Positions 51,184 to 62,575 are shown, counted from the first letter of the stretch. The stretch is DNA of 64,000 bases from Candidatus Enterococcus willemsii (GCF_009933335.1 NZ_MAEL01000035.1:1-64000); one strand, 5' to 3'. Numbers and translations are program-made. Notes: a model not told the origin generated them from the letters alone.

Positions 51184-51786
51184 ATGCCTAAAGAAACCTT
51201 CCTTAATTTGCCGGAAGAAAAAAAAGTTCATATTGATCATATCTTACTGGAAAAATTTTACAATCGACATATTAGTCAAGTGAAAGTTTCAGAAATCGTA
51301 GAAGCCATGCAAATGTCACGAGGTGCTTTTTATAAATATTTTCAAGATTTAGAGGATGCGTACACGTATTTAGTTGGAAAATATTCAACGGTTGTTCATG
51401 GGAATATTTTAACGTCAATTAATGAACACAAGAATGACTTTTTTCTAGGAATCGAACAATTCTTAATTACTTGTAGCCAAGCCCAACCGACGAGTGAATA
51501 TTGGCAAATTTTGCAATTACTAACGCGTAACAACGTACTGCAAGCATCTAAAAGAGTGCCTATTTCGCCAGATTCACCAATGATTGTGCAATGGTTAGAG
51601 TTATTGCGACTGAATCATTTTGAAATTGATACAACAGAGGAAGCTGTGAGTTTTCTTTATTTTATTATGTCATTGGTAATGTCTACGTTAACGGATTTTA
51701 TCGTTAATCAATGGACAACAGAAGAATTAGTCACTGATTTTCGCTTTCGGCAACGTTGGTTAACACATGGAATCGTTGGAAAATAA
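51184..51786 (+). CDS. TetR-family regulator, probable heme sensor of hrtBA
   Basis: A 200-aa TetR-type repressor. The helix-turn-helix is in KVSEIVEAMQMSRGAFYKYFQDLEDAYTYLV (about 34-64); the rest is the ligand-binding domain. Position behind hrtBA and the palindromic operators suggest it is the FhtR/HrtR-like heme sensor. The ATG at 51184 is chosen for AAGGGA nine bases upstream; an ATG at 51178 and a TTG at 51163 are possible. Heme binding is inferred. Confidence 0.78.
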   Translation: MPKETFLNLPEEKKVHIDHILLEKFYNRHISQVKVSEIVEAMQMSRGAFYKYFQDLEDAYTYLVGKYSTVVHGNILTSINEHKNDFFLGIEQFLITCSQAQPTSEYWQILQLLTRNNVLQASKRVPISPDSPMIVQWLELLRLNHFEIDTTEEAVSFLYFIMSLVMSTLTDFIVNQWTTEELVTDFRFRQRWLTHGIVGK

Positions 51787-51830
51787 AAGCGTGCGTTTCG
51801 AGCATTTTGCTACGAACGCACGTTTTTTTA
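51786..51830. terminator. Bidirectional terminator
   Basis: GCGTGCGTT and AACGCACG arms with inner pairing, followed by T residues. It lies between the TetR gene and the convergent DUF2798-like gene. Confidence 0.85.
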
Positions 51831-52280
51831 ATTTGTGGTTGCTTGTTGCAATTTATTTAATATTAGACGAGCGATAGGACCAACAACTAAAAGCTGTAAT
51901 GGGAAGGCAACGATGATGTTCAATTGAATCGCACGGAAATAGTTAGACCAGAAATTGACGTCGAATCCATTTGACATTAACACACCAAATAGTGACATAC
52001 AAAGAACCATACCAATCACCATACATCCTGTGATAGTGAGGATTACTTGCAATTTACTCGATTTATTGATAGGTAAGTGATGGACAATTTTTTTAGCGAC
52101 TGCTCCCACTAAAAAAACATCTAACATGAAAGCCACGATAAACCCTGGCAGGAATCCTTTTATTAACGCTCCAAAACTGAATTGTTGGTGTAACACAAGA
52201 TTATAGGCAGACATACCGAAGACCATCAACATACACATGATAGTTGTAAAAAACATCTCTTCTTTTTTATTATTAGGCAT
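51828..52280 (-). CDS. DUF2798-like membrane protein
   Basis: A 150-aa protein with four membrane segments (about 9-27, 38-60, 76-100 and 113-140). Paired repeats, FGMSAYNL... and FGVLMSNGF..., match the two-copy DUF2798 layout. GGAGG precedes the ATG at 52280. It is one of only two minus-strand genes right of the origin. Function unknown. Confidence 0.7.
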   Translation of the reverse strand: MPNNKKEEMFFTTIMCMLMVFGMSAYNLVLHQQFSFGALIKGFLPGFIVAFMLDVFLVGAVAKKIVHHLPINKSSKLQVILTITGCMVIGMVLCMSLFGVLMSNGFDVNFWSNYFRAIQLNIIVAFPLQLLVVGPIARLILNKLQQATTN

Positions 52281-52479
52281 TTTATTTCCTCCTTTGATAA
52301 TCAAAACCATAGCACAAATAATTATTTTTCATAAGTTAGAATTTACTAAGAAAAATAATTCCCGCTTTTTTCTTTTTATGAAAATATTCGCTTTTTTCTA
52401 TGTATAAACAAAAATAAAAGAATATTGTTCGTCTTTTGTTTGAAATGACTCTTTTTATAATGTAAACATTCGATATTAA

Positions 52480-52508
52480 TTGAAATTTTCGTTAAAAATT
52501 GGTACAAT
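52480..52508 (+). promoter_or_regulatory. Promoter of purA
   Basis: TTGAAA and TACAAT are 17 bp apart. Upstream, TTCG cores in AT-rich context at 52387, 52428, 52469 and 52488 are weak candidates for PurR boxes. Confidence 0.6.
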
Positions 52509-52547
52509 CGTTTAGGAATACATTAATTAAAAGAAAGAGGTATTCAT

Positions 52548-53840
52548 ATGTCATCAGTAGTAGTTGTAGGAACGCAGTGGGGCGATGAAGGTAAAGGAAA
52601 AATTACCGATTTTCTAAGTGAAAACGCCGAAGTTATTGCTCGTTATCAAGGTGGGGACAATGCCGGACATACCATTAAATTTGATGGTGTCACTTACAAA
52701 TTGCACTTAATTCCATCTGGGATTTTTTACAAAGAAAAAATTAGTGTCATCGGAAACGGTGTAGTTGTTAACCCGAAATCACTTGTAAAAGAACTGGCTT
52801 ATTTGAAAGAAAAAGGCGTCGGTACTGACAACTTACGAATTTCAGATCGTGCACATGTTATTTTACCGTACCATATCAAATTGGATCAATTGCAAGAAGA
52901 TGCAAAAGGTGACAACAAAATTGGTACAACAATTAAAGGAATTGGTCCTGCATATATGGATAAAGCCGCTCGTGTGGGTATCCGTGTGGCAGACTTATTA
53001 GACAAAGAGATTTTTGAAGAACGTCTACGTAGTAACTTAGAAGATAAAAACCGTCAATTTGTAAAAATGTTTGATTCAGAAGCGATGAACTTTGATGATA
53101 TTTTTGAAGAATACTATGAATACGGACAACAAATTAAACAATATGTAACAGACACTTCTGTTATTTTAAATGATGCTTTAGACGAAGGTAAACGTGTATT
53201 ATTTGAAGGCGCACAAGGTGTGATGCTGGATATTGATCAAGGAACCTATCCATTTGTTACTTCTTCAAATCCAGTTGCCGGTGGTGTGACAATCGGTAGT
53301 GGTGTGGGTCCTTCTAAAATTGATAAAGTTGTGGGTGTATGTAAAGCTTATACGTCTCGTGTAGGTGACGGTCCATTCCCAACAGAATTGTTTGATGAAG
53401 TCGGCGATACAATTCGTAAAGTTGGTCGTGAATACGGCACAACAACTGGTCGTCCACGTCGTGTTGGTTGGTTTGACTCAGTCGTGATGCGTCATTCTCG
53501 TCGTGTTTCAGGAATCACTAACTTATCGCTTAATTCAATTGATGTATTGAGTGGATTAGAAACCGTGAAAATCTGTACAGCTTACGAATTAGATGGCGAA
53601 TTGATTTACCATTACCCAGCAAGCTTAAAAGAATTAAATCGTTGCAAACCTGTTTATGAAGAATTACCAGGTTGGTCAGAAGATATTACTGGTTGTAAAT
53701 CATTAGCTGATTTACCAGAAAATGCTCGTAACTATGTACGTCGTATCTCTGAATTAGTCGGAGTTCGTATCTCTACTTTCTCAGTTGGACCAGACCGTAA
53801 CCAAACAAACATTTTAGAAAGTGTTTGGTCACAAATTTAA
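52548..53840 (+). CDS. purA: Adenylosuccinate synthetase
   Basis: A 430-aa GTP-dependent ligase making adenylosuccinate from IMP and aspartate. It opens with [17 protein letters not shown], has the IMP-binding GDNAGHTI and [19 protein letters not shown] precedes the ATG. Confidence 0.98.
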   Translation: MSSVVVVGTQWGDEGKGKITDFLSENAEVIARYQGGDNAGHTIKFDGVTYKLHLIPSGIFYKEKISVIGNGVVVNPKSLVKELAYLKEKGVGTDNLRISDRAHVILPYHIKLDQLQEDAKGDNKIGTTIKGIGPAYMDKAARVGIRVADLLDKEIFEERLRSNLEDKNRQFVKMFDSEAMNFDDIFEEYYEYGQQIKQYVTDTSVILNDALDEGKRVLFEGAQGVMLDIDQGTYPFVTSSNPVAGGVTIGSGVGPSKIDKVVGVCKAYTSRVGDGPFPTELFDEVGDTIRKVGREYGTTTGRPRRVGWFDSVVMRHSRRVSGITNLSLNSIDVLSGLETVKICTAYELDGELIYHYPASLKELNRCKPVYEELPGWSEDITGCKSLADLPENARNYVRRISELVGVRISTFSVGPDRNQTNILESVWSQI

Positions 53841-53850
53841 ATAAATGTGA

Positions 53851-53882
53851 GACACTAGAGCATGTTGCTCTAGTGTCTTTTT
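53851..53882 (+). terminator. Terminator after purA
   Basis: GACACTAGAGCA and TGCTCTAGTGTC form a perfect stem followed by T residues. Confidence 0.93.
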
Positions 53883-53909
53883 GTTTTTTGACACGCTTAG
53901 AGTTCCACA

Positions 53910-53978
53910 TTGCCTTTTCTGAATATATTCGTTATAATCAAACCGTTAAATAATATAACAGATATTTAAACTGTTATA
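53910..53978 (+). promoter_or_regulatory. Promoter and inverted repeat before the amino-acid importer
   Basis: TTGCCT (53910-53915) and TATAAT (53933-53938) are 17 bp apart. In the leader, TATAACAG (53954-53961) and CTGTTATA (53971-53978) are perfect 8-bp arms and may be an operator. Confidence 0.6.
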
Positions 53979-53993
53979 ATAGTGGAGGGGACT

Positions 53994-54833
53994 ATGAAAA
54001 AATTTGTCATTGCAACAACACTATTAGCAACAGGTTTATTACTATCTTCATGCGGAACAGAGAAAAAAGATAATACAGATGAAAGTTGGAAAAAGGTTGA
54101 AGAATCAGGTAAATTAACTGTATCAACTTCAGGGACATTATTTCCATCTTCTTACTACAACGATAACAACGAATTAGTCGGTTACGACGTAGACGTTGCC
54201 AAAGAAGTTGCCAAACGTTTAGACGTGGATATTGAATTCAAAGAGTACAATGTCGATGGACAAATTGCAGCGTTGCAACGTGGTGAAGCCGATTTTGCAG
54301 CCAATGATTTTGGTTTGTCAGGTGATCGAAAAGATAAATTTAGTTTGAGTACACCAATTAAGTATTCATTTACGAGTATGATTGTGCGTGAAAGTGATGA
54401 TTCGGGCATCCATTCATTAGAAGATTTAGATGGCAAAAAAGCAGCTGGTGAACCAAATACAAGTTACATGAAATTAGCAGAGAGCTATGGTGCGCAACCT
54501 GTCGTATACGACAATGCAACGAATGATCAGTATTTGACTGACGTAGCTAATGGGCGTACAGATGTGATTATCAATGATTATTATTTACAAAAAATGTCTG
54601 TCGGTGCCTTGCCAGATATTCCTGTTAAAATTTTAGAAGATGTGTATTTTGATTTAGCTCAAACGGGTTTCTTGTTTGCTGAAGAAAATAATGCTTTGCG
54701 TGAAAAAGTTGATGCAACATTGAAAGAAATGAAAGATGACGGCACACTTGCGGAAATTTCAGAAGGTTACTTCCAAACAGATGTTTCTGAAAAGCCAAAA
54801 GAAGATGTTTTTGAAAGTAAAAAGGCAGAGTAA
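53994..54833 (+). CDS. Amino-acid ABC transporter substrate-binding lipoprotein
   Basis: A 279-aa solute-binding protein. The signal peptide ends at LLSSC (Cys19). The family-3 fold is shown by GKLTVSTSGTLFPSSYYNDNNELVGYDVDVAKEVAKRL. It should bind a polar amino acid or cystine; the ligand is not clear. The ATG at 53994 follows GGAGGGG. It overlaps the permease gene by one base. No ATPase gene is next to it. Confidence 0.87.
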   Translation: MKKFVIATTLLATGLLLSSCGTEKKDNTDESWKKVEESGKLTVSTSGTLFPSSYYNDNNELVGYDVDVAKEVAKRLDVDIEFKEYNVDGQIAALQRGEADFAANDFGLSGDRKDKFSLSTPIKYSFTSMIVRESDDSGIHSLEDLDGKKAAGEPNTSYMKLAESYGAQPVVYDNATNDQYLTDVANGRTDVIINDYYLQKMSVGALPDIPVKILEDVYFDLAQTGFLFAEENNALREKVDATLKEMKDDGTLAEISEGYFQTDVSEKPKEDVFESKKAE

Positions 54834-55501
54834 TGTATATTCCGACATTTGATTTTCGTTTGATGTGGGAGTCACTTCCGTTTATTTTAGGAGGACTGTC
54901 CTATACGATTGGAATAGCAGTGGCATCATTTTTCTTCGGAAATATATTAGGCATTTTGTTGACGACACTAAGTTTTATCCCAAATCGCTTAGTCAATCGC
55001 GTGGTACGGACGATTATCTCTTTTCTACGTGGCGTACCTGCGCTAGTGATTTTATTTTTATTGTATTTTGGTTTTCCGTATCAATTGCCTGCATTGACGG
55101 CAACGATTATCTGTTTTAGTTTGACGAGTAGTGCATTTATTGGAGAAATTTATCGCGGGTCAATTGCTGGGGTTGACCGTGGACAATGGGACGCTGCTTA
55201 TGCATTAGGTCTGTCTTTTCCCAAAGTCATGCGTTCGATTATTTTACCGCAAGCTTTTCGAATTTCAATTCCAGCATTAAGCAATGTGGCAATGGATTTA
55301 GTCAAAGGGACATCGCTTGCGGCAATGATTACCATTCCTGATATTTTTCAGAAGGCCAAAATTGTCGGTGGTCGAACTTTTGATTATATGTCGATGTATG
55401 TTTTAGTTGCGTTAATTTATTGGTGTATTTGTCTAGTGATTGAATACTTGCAAAAATATTTAGAACAACATTATCTCAAACGCTATGGAAAACTAAATTA
55501 G
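54833..55501 (+). CDS. Amino-acid ABC transporter permease
   Basis: A 222-aa permease of the HisM/GlnP type with about five membrane segments and the cytoplasmic EAA-like loop GEIYRGSIAGVDRGQWDAAYALGLS, which docks the ATPase. A terminator follows directly, so the ATPase must be encoded elsewhere. Confidence 0.9.
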   Translation: MYIPTFDFRLMWESLPFILGGLSYTIGIAVASFFFGNILGILLTTLSFIPNRLVNRVVRTIISFLRGVPALVILFLLYFGFPYQLPALTATIICFSLTSSAFIGEIYRGSIAGVDRGQWDAAYALGLSFPKVMRSIILPQAFRISIPALSNVAMDLVKGTSLAAMITIPDIFQKAKIVGGRTFDYMSMYVLVALIYWCICLVIEYLQKYLEQHYLKRYGKLN

Positions 55502-55505
55502 ACGC

Positions 55506-55541
55506 CCCCTCCTTGGATAATGACCAAGGAGGGGTTTCTTT
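55506..55541 (+). terminator. Terminator after the permease gene
   Basis: CCCCTCCTTGG and CCAAGGAGGGG form an 11-bp GC-rich stem followed by T residues. Confidence 0.9.
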
Positions 55542-55615
55542 GTGAAAAAAGAGAGCGCTTGCGTTATTTTACCATCTCGCCTATGATTTAGACAGATGAG
55601 GAAAGGGAGGGTCCT

Positions 55616-56911
55616 ATGAAAATTTTAATTATTGGTGCTTCTTTTGCAGGGGTGTATTGTAGCTTGCAAGCACGGAAATTATATCCAGAAGCCGAGATTA
55701 CAATTATTGAAAAGAATGAATTAGCTGGTTTTTTACCGAATGGTTTATTGTTATATTTACAAGGAAATTATGAACGATTAGAAGACGCAACATTTATCTC
55801 AAGCAAACAATTACAAGAAAATAACATTCAATTACACTTGAATGAGACCTTTCAGACCGTCAATGCACAAAACAAACAACTGATTACCGATAAAGCGACG
55901 TATATTTACGATAAATTAGTCTTAGCGACCGGTTCCACGCAGCATTCCACGCGTATTGAATTAGTGGAAGAAGAAATTTTCCATTATAAAACCTATCAAG
56001 CAGCCAAGTTTTTACTCCCTAAAATTGAACAGGCACAAGATATTACTATCATTGGTGCAGGTCAAGCAGGATTGGAAGCGGCAAGTGTCTTTGTCGAATT
56101 AGGAAAACAGGTGCATGTCTTTGAAACATTAGATTATCCACTATTTAAATATTTTGACCAAGCATTTTTAGCTCCCTTTATTTCTGCTATTGAACAAATT
56201 CCGAATTTAACGATGCATTTTAACCAGCAAATCTCCAAAATTGTTAAAAATGAACAGTTTGAAGTCAATGCGCAGCAAACAGAGTGGAAAAGCGATTTGA
56301 TTTTGACCACAGTCAATGTTCATCCAACGAACGTCGCTATTGAGGAAGTCCAGGTTCACAAGGATCAAACGATTCATACGGATGCATATTTAGAAACATC
56401 TCAAAAAGGTATTTTTGCGATTGGTGATTTAATCAAAGTTCCACTCAAAATAACGAATGAAAAAATGTATCTCCCACAAATTAGCAATGCCGTACGGACT
56501 GGAATTGTAGCGGCCTCGAATTTAGTAGAGCCAACGACGCCGTTTGAAGGTGGGTTGCGCATGATTGGTACGAAGCTTTTTGGGTGGTATCTAGCAAGTG
56601 TCGGTTTGTTAGAAGCCGAAGCTTTTATTTATCCGCACAATATTGCGACGAAAACTGTCAATATTCCGGTCTCTTTTGTCTCCAAACAGAGTATTCAATG
56701 CAAACTTATCTTTGAAGAACAAAGCCATCGTTTGCTAGGTGTCCAGCTATTAGCAAAAGAAAACTGCCTAGACTTGATTAATCGTTGTGGCTGGGCAATT
56801 GAAGAAGGGTTAACACTAGAGGAAGTGATGATGCGTGATTTCTTTTTTCATGCCCAATTTAGCAATCATTTAGCTTCGATTACCGAGCTTTTAGGAAGTG
56901 ACGACCAATGA
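55616..56911 (+). CDS. NADH-oxidase/CoA-disulfide-reductase-like flavoprotein without the redox cysteine
   Basis: A 431-aa FAD/NAD(P)-dependent oxidoreductase. FAD binding is shown by IIGASFAG and, later, GIFAIGDL; the NAD site is IIGAGQAGLEAA. The dimerisation domain closes the protein. NADH oxidases and peroxidases have Cys42 in an SCG motif; here residue 42 is Asn (FLPNGLLLYL), so the usual cysteine chemistry is not possible. It overlaps an Mga-like regulator by 4 bp and lies before glpK. Its role is unknown; a link to glycerol oxidation and peroxide is a guess. Confidence 0.78.
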   Translation: MKILIIGASFAGVYCSLQARKLYPEAEITIIEKNELAGFLPNGLLLYLQGNYERLEDATFISSKQLQENNIQLHLNETFQTVNAQNKQLITDKATYIYDKLVLATGSTQHSTRIELVEEEIFHYKTYQAAKFLLPKIEQAQDITIIGAGQAGLEAASVFVELGKQVHVFETLDYPLFKYFDQAFLAPFISAIEQIPNLTMHFNQQISKIVKNEQFEVNAQQTEWKSDLILTTVNVHPTNVAIEEVQVHKDQTIHTDAYLETSQKGIFAIGDLIKVPLKITNEKMYLPQISNAVRTGIVAASNLVEPTTPFEGGLRMIGTKLFGWYLASVGLLEAEAFIYPHNIATKTVNIPVSFVSKQSIQCKLIFEEQSHRLLGVQLLAKENCLDLINRCGWAIEEGLTLEEVMMRDFFFHAQFSNHLASITELLGSDDQ

Positions 56912-58338
56912 AGTTTGAAGATTTATTAGAGAAAAAAGAAATGAAAAAAATCCGCTTGTTAAAGCAATTGTTGCTTTCTGGTGGGACGGCAACCATTCAA
57001 GAGTTAGCTGAAAATTTAGCGATATCTAAAAAATCAGTTGAAAATTATTTAGAGGAATTAATCTATGACTTACAGGAATACCAAGGCAAATGTCAGCTAA
57101 CATATGATAAAACAACCGTTTATTATGCCAAAACATCGGAATTTTCTATGTGGGAATTAGAAGTGAAGTGGTACAAACAAGCCCCTAAATTTCAAATTTT
57201 AATCCATCTATTGAAGAACAAGGAGTTGGCGGTCATCCGTTTAACACAAGAACTCGCCATTAGTGAATCCTCGTTATCTCGAAAGATTAAAGAATTGAAT
57301 CAGTTGCTGAAAGAATTTCATTTGATGATTTGGCAAGGAAAATTAACAGGTGAAGAGAGTCAAATTCGTTATTTCTACTTTCAACTTTTATGGTATTTAG
57401 AACAGTATGACAAGAAAATTACCCAAAAAGAAACAGAATTATTGGAGCAATTTGCACGCGGTTTCGGCATTACGTTCACTAAGGAAGCACGCTACCGAAC
57501 GGTTTTATGGTTACGTTTGACCAAATATCGCATAACAATCAATCCTGAATTTACTCAATTCCGTCAGCGTTTTGAACCGTACACTCGTGACCGTTTTTAT
57601 TTGCAAATCAAACCGATTTTCCATCGTCTTTTTAGCTATAATGCGATTGAATTGAAGGAAGAAGAAGTAATGCTGCATTTTATTTTTCTGATTAGTATGT
57701 CGATTTTGACGGAAGCTGATTTTTATCAGTATTGGTTACAGCGTTCGCAATTTACACCTGCTAGTCGGGCAGATACGGTGATTTTGGAAAATATTTTACG
57801 CTTGTATCCACGTGCTAAAATTCGTCCTGACCGTGAGATAAATTGCTATTATCATCTTTCGCAAGTCCATTTGCGCTTGTACTTTTTCCAAGGCGATGTG
57901 GAAGTGTACGACCGTAAGAATATTTGGCGTTTAGAACAAACCTTATCGAGTCGCGACATTCGAGCATTTACAAATAAATTAATGACATTGGCATTAGATA
58001 CATTAGCAATGACTCCTCAGCAAGAAAATAGTCTACTGGCGATGACTGAAGTGAAATATTTAAGTTTGCTGGCTATTTTGGATGTTGAGATGAATCGTGA
58101 AATTCGCGTAGGAATTGACTTAGAGATGGATCCACTCTTTAAGGAAGCTGCAACAATTATGTATATTTTGCATTTGAAAAACTTAAATGGTGTGGTCGTT
58201 GAAGCCTATCATGCTCACCAAACGTATGATTTAATCATCACGAACAAACCCCATGCTACAGGGAATTATTATCGTTTGTCTGAATTAGGTGCGAGCTATG
58301 ACATACAAGAAATTAAAAAAATTATTCGCCAATTATAA
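56908..58338 (+). CDS. Mga-like transcriptional regulator
   Basis: A 476-aa regulator. Two N-terminal helix-turn-helix units are visible: TIQELAENLAISKKSVENYLEEL and LAVIRLTQELAISESSLSRKIKELN. A long helical central part and a C-terminal EIIB-like region (VVVEAYHAHQTYDLIITNKP) follow, as in Mga/AtxA-type regulators. It overlaps the flavoprotein gene and precedes glpK, so it may control the glycerol genes. That target is inferred. Confidence 0.78.
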   Translation: MKFEDLLEKKEMKKIRLLKQLLLSGGTATIQELAENLAISKKSVENYLEELIYDLQEYQGKCQLTYDKTTVYYAKTSEFSMWELEVKWYKQAPKFQILIHLLKNKELAVIRLTQELAISESSLSRKIKELNQLLKEFHLMIWQGKLTGEESQIRYFYFQLLWYLEQYDKKITQKETELLEQFARGFGITFTKEARYRTVLWLRLTKYRITINPEFTQFRQRFEPYTRDRFYLQIKPIFHRLFSYNAIELKEEEVMLHFIFLISMSILTEADFYQYWLQRSQFTPASRADTVILENILRLYPRAKIRPDREINCYYHLSQVHLRLYFFQGDVEVYDRKNIWRLEQTLSSRDIRAFTNKLMTLALDTLAMTPQQENSLLAMTEVKYLSLLAILDVEMNREIRVGIDLEMDPLFKEAATIMYILHLKNLNGVVVEAYHAHQTYDLIITNKPHATGNYYRLSELGASYDIQEIKKIIRQL

Positions 58339-58438
58339 GGTGAAAAGGCTTTATTTATTGAGTTTTGTCAAAAATTCCAAAAAACGAAAAAAAGCTGACA
58401 AAATAAATACGCCGAAAAATTGTAAGATATGAATGTAA

Positions 58439-59980
<1,542 letters not shown>

Positions 59981-59998
59981 AAGAAAGTAGGAAAGAAT

Positions 59999-61822
59999 AT
60001 GACCTTTTCATTTAAAACAAGACAAACAAATATTCAACAAGCAAAAGACCAAACGTTAGATCTTCTTGTGATAGGTGGAGGGATTACTGGTGCAGGAGTG
60101 GCTGTTCAAGCCGCTGCTGCCGGTATGAAAATAGCATTAGTCGAAATGCAGGATTTTGCGGAAGGAACGTCTTCACGTTCAACCAAGCTTGTTCATGGCG
60201 GTATTCGTTATCTAAAAACTTTTGATGTGGAAGTTGTCGCAGATACCGTGAAGGAACGAGCCAATGTGCAAAAAATTGCGCCACATATTCCCAAACCCGA
60301 CCCTATGTTAATGCCGATTTACGATGAACCAGGTGCAACCTTTAACCTTTTCTCTGTAAAAGTAGCGATGGACTTGTACGATCAATTAGCAGGTGTCACA
60401 GGCACACGTTATGCTAATTACTTGTTGACCAAAGAAGAAGTCCTAGCAAGAGAACCACAATTGAGTGCTGATAACTTACAAGGAGGTGGCGTGTACTTAG
60501 ATTTTCGGAATAACGATGCCCGCTTAGTGATTGAAAATATCAAACAAGCACAAGCTGACGGTGGGATGATGATTTCACGTGCAAAAGTGACCGACATTTT
60601 ACATGATGAAACTGGTCGTGCAATTGGTGCCACTGTTGAAGACTTGGTAACTGGTGAAACATTTACCATTCATGCACATGTCATTATTAATACAACAGGT
60701 CCTTGGTCAGATAAAGTACGTAATCTTGATAGTAAAAATGACTTACCTGAACAGATGCGTCCGACAAAAGGTGTGCATTTAGTCGTTAATCGTAGCAAGT
60801 TGAGTGTCCCACAACCAACGTATTTTGATACGGGTAAAAATGATGGACGGATGGTCTTCGTTGTTCCTCGTGAAGAGAAGACTTATTTTGGTACAACAGA
60901 TACTGATTATCATGGAGATTTGAATCATCCGCAAGTCGAGCAAAGCGACGTTGATTATTTATTAGACATTGTCAATCATCGTTTCCCAGAAGCTCACATT
61001 AAGTTAGAAGATATTGAATCAAGTTGGGCAGGGTTACGTCCGTTGATTTCAGGAAATGGCGGCTCGGACTATAATGGTGGCAACAATGGTACCATGACCG
61101 AAGAAAGTTTCCAAAGAGTCGTTCATGCAGTTGAACATTATTTGGATAATCCAAGTACACGCGATAAAGTCGAACAAGCTATTCAAGAAGTGGAATCGTC
61201 CATTGATAATAGTATAAATCCTTCACAAGTTTCCAGAGGGAGTAGTCTGGAAGTTTCACAAGATGGGTTGTTAACGCTAGCAGGTGGAAAAATTACCGAT
61301 TATCGTTTAATGGCTGAGGGAGCATTGGCTAAAATTCAAGAAATTCTGGCAAAAGATTTTCAAAAAACGTATGTTTTAATCGATTCAACAGTATATCCTG
61401 TTTCAGGTGGAAAAATCAATCCGCAACGCGTGGATGAAGAATTAGCCGAGTTAGCAAAATTAGCGGAAGCAAAAGGTTTGAATGAAAAAGATGCGTTGTA
61501 TCTTGCGCATTTGTATGGATCAAATTTACCAACTGTTTTAACGTACGAAGAGCCAATCGAAGGGTTATCTGCACGAGACAGCTATTCATTAAATTACGCG
61601 CTTCATGAAGAATCTGTTTTAACACCAACTGATTATTTCATGCGCCGAACGAATTTCATTTTGTTTATTCGTGATGAATTAGACGCGATAAAAATGCCAG
61701 TTATCAATAAAATGAAAGCCTTTTTTAACTGGACAGAAGAAGAAACAGCGAAGCATACAGCTGATTTAGAAGCAGTCGTTGCTGAATCTGACTTGAAAAA
61801 ATTAAAGGAGCTAGGACAATGA
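59999..61822 (+). CDS. glpO: Glycerol-3-phosphate oxidase
   Basis: A 607-aa FAD enzyme. FAD binding is shown by LLVIGGGITGAGVAVQAA; EGTSSRSTKLVHGGIRYL follows. The length, about 50 residues more than GlpD dehydrogenases, fits the lactic-acid-bacterial oxidase that yields dihydroxyacetone phosphate and hydrogen peroxide. It overlaps glpF by 4 bp. Confidence 0.95.
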   Translation: MTFSFKTRQTNIQQAKDQTLDLLVIGGGITGAGVAVQAAAAGMKIALVEMQDFAEGTSSRSTKLVHGGIRYLKTFDVEVVADTVKERANVQKIAPHIPKPDPMLMPIYDEPGATFNLFSVKVAMDLYDQLAGVTGTRYANYLLTKEEVLAREPQLSADNLQGGGVYLDFRNNDARLVIENIKQAQADGGMMISRAKVTDILHDETGRAIGATVEDLVTGETFTIHAHVIINTTGPWSDKVRNLDSKNDLPEQMRPTKGVHLVVNRSKLSVPQPTYFDTGKNDGRMVFVVPREEKTYFGTTDTDYHGDLNHPQVEQSDVDYLLDIVNHRFPEAHIKLEDIESSWAGLRPLISGNGGSDYNGGNNGTMTEESFQRVVHAVEHYLDNPSTRDKVEQAIQEVESSIDNSINPSQVSRGSSLEVSQDGLLTLAGGKITDYRLMAEGALAKIQEILAKDFQKTYVLIDSTVYPVSGGKINPQRVDEELAELAKLAEAKGLNEKDALYLAHLYGSNLPTVLTYEEPIEGLSARDSYSLNYALHEESVLTPTDYFMRRTNFILFIRDELDAIKMPVINKMKAFFNWTEEETAKHTADLEAVVAESDLKKLKELGQ

Positions 61823-62535
61823 GTGATATGACGCAGATTTTTAGTGAATTTTTAGGAACCGCAATGTTGATTTTGTTAGGTAGTGGCGTTTGTGCAGCAG
61901 TTAATTTAGAGAAAAGTAAAGCCCAAGCATCTGGTTGGATTGTGATTGCCATGGGATGGGCAACAGCGGTAACAATTGCTGTCTATGCTTCAAGTTTTAT
62001 GGGACCAGCCCACTTAAACCCAGCAGTGACTATCGGAATGGCAATTGCAGGTTCGTTTAGCTGGAACCTAGTAGCGCCGTTTATTCTTGCACAAGTATTA
62101 GGGGCAATCGTCGGTGCAACACTTGTCTGGTTAGCATATTTACCACATTGGGAAGAAACCAAAGACCAAGGTGCAATTTTAGGAACATTTGCGACCGGGC
62201 CAGCAATTCGCAAGCCAGCAGTCAACGCAATTACTGAAATTATTGGGACATTTGTATTAGTTTTTGCACTATTAGCTTTTGGTCAAACAACTTTTGCTGA
62301 CGGCACGAATCCAATGGTCGTAGGTATTTTGATTCTAGCAATTGGTTTGTCATTAGGTGGACCAACAGGCTATGCGATTAATCCAGCTCGTGATTTAGGG
62401 CCTCGTATTGCACACCAATTATTACCAATCAAAAACAAAGGGACATCTGATTGGGCATACAGTTGGGTACCGATTGTTGGACCGATCGTTGGTGGTGTGT
62501 TAGCGGCGTTATTATTCAATGTATTACCAATTTAA
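61819..62535 (+). CDS. glpF: Glycerol uptake facilitator
   Basis: A 238-aa aquaglyceroporin with six membrane segments and the two pore motifs, LNPAVT and INPARD. Starts within the end of glpO. Completes the glycerol operon. Confidence 0.96.
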   Translation: MSDMTQIFSEFLGTAMLILLGSGVCAAVNLEKSKAQASGWIVIAMGWATAVTIAVYASSFMGPAHLNPAVTIGMAIAGSFSWNLVAPFILAQVLGAIVGATLVWLAYLPHWEETKDQGAILGTFATGPAIRKPAVNAITEIIGTFVLVFALLAFGQTTFADGTNPMVVGILILAIGLSLGGPTGYAINPARDLGPRIAHQLLPIKNKGTSDWAYSWVPIVGPIVGGVLAALLFNVLPI

Positions 62536-62541
62536 ATTCCT

Positions 62542-62575
62542 AAAAGATTGACTATTAGATGGTCAATCTTTTTTT
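62542..62575 (+). terminator. Terminator after glpF
   Basis: AAAGATTGAC and GTCAATCTTT form a stem followed by T residues. Confidence 0.9.

Noticed and set aside
55552-55565. cre-like GAGAGCGCTTGCG before the flavoprotein gene
   Set aside because: Four mismatches to the cre consensus, too many to call.
60573-60588. TTTCACGTG stretch in glpO resembling parS
   Set aside because: The right half deviates at several positions and it lies in coding sequence far from oriC.
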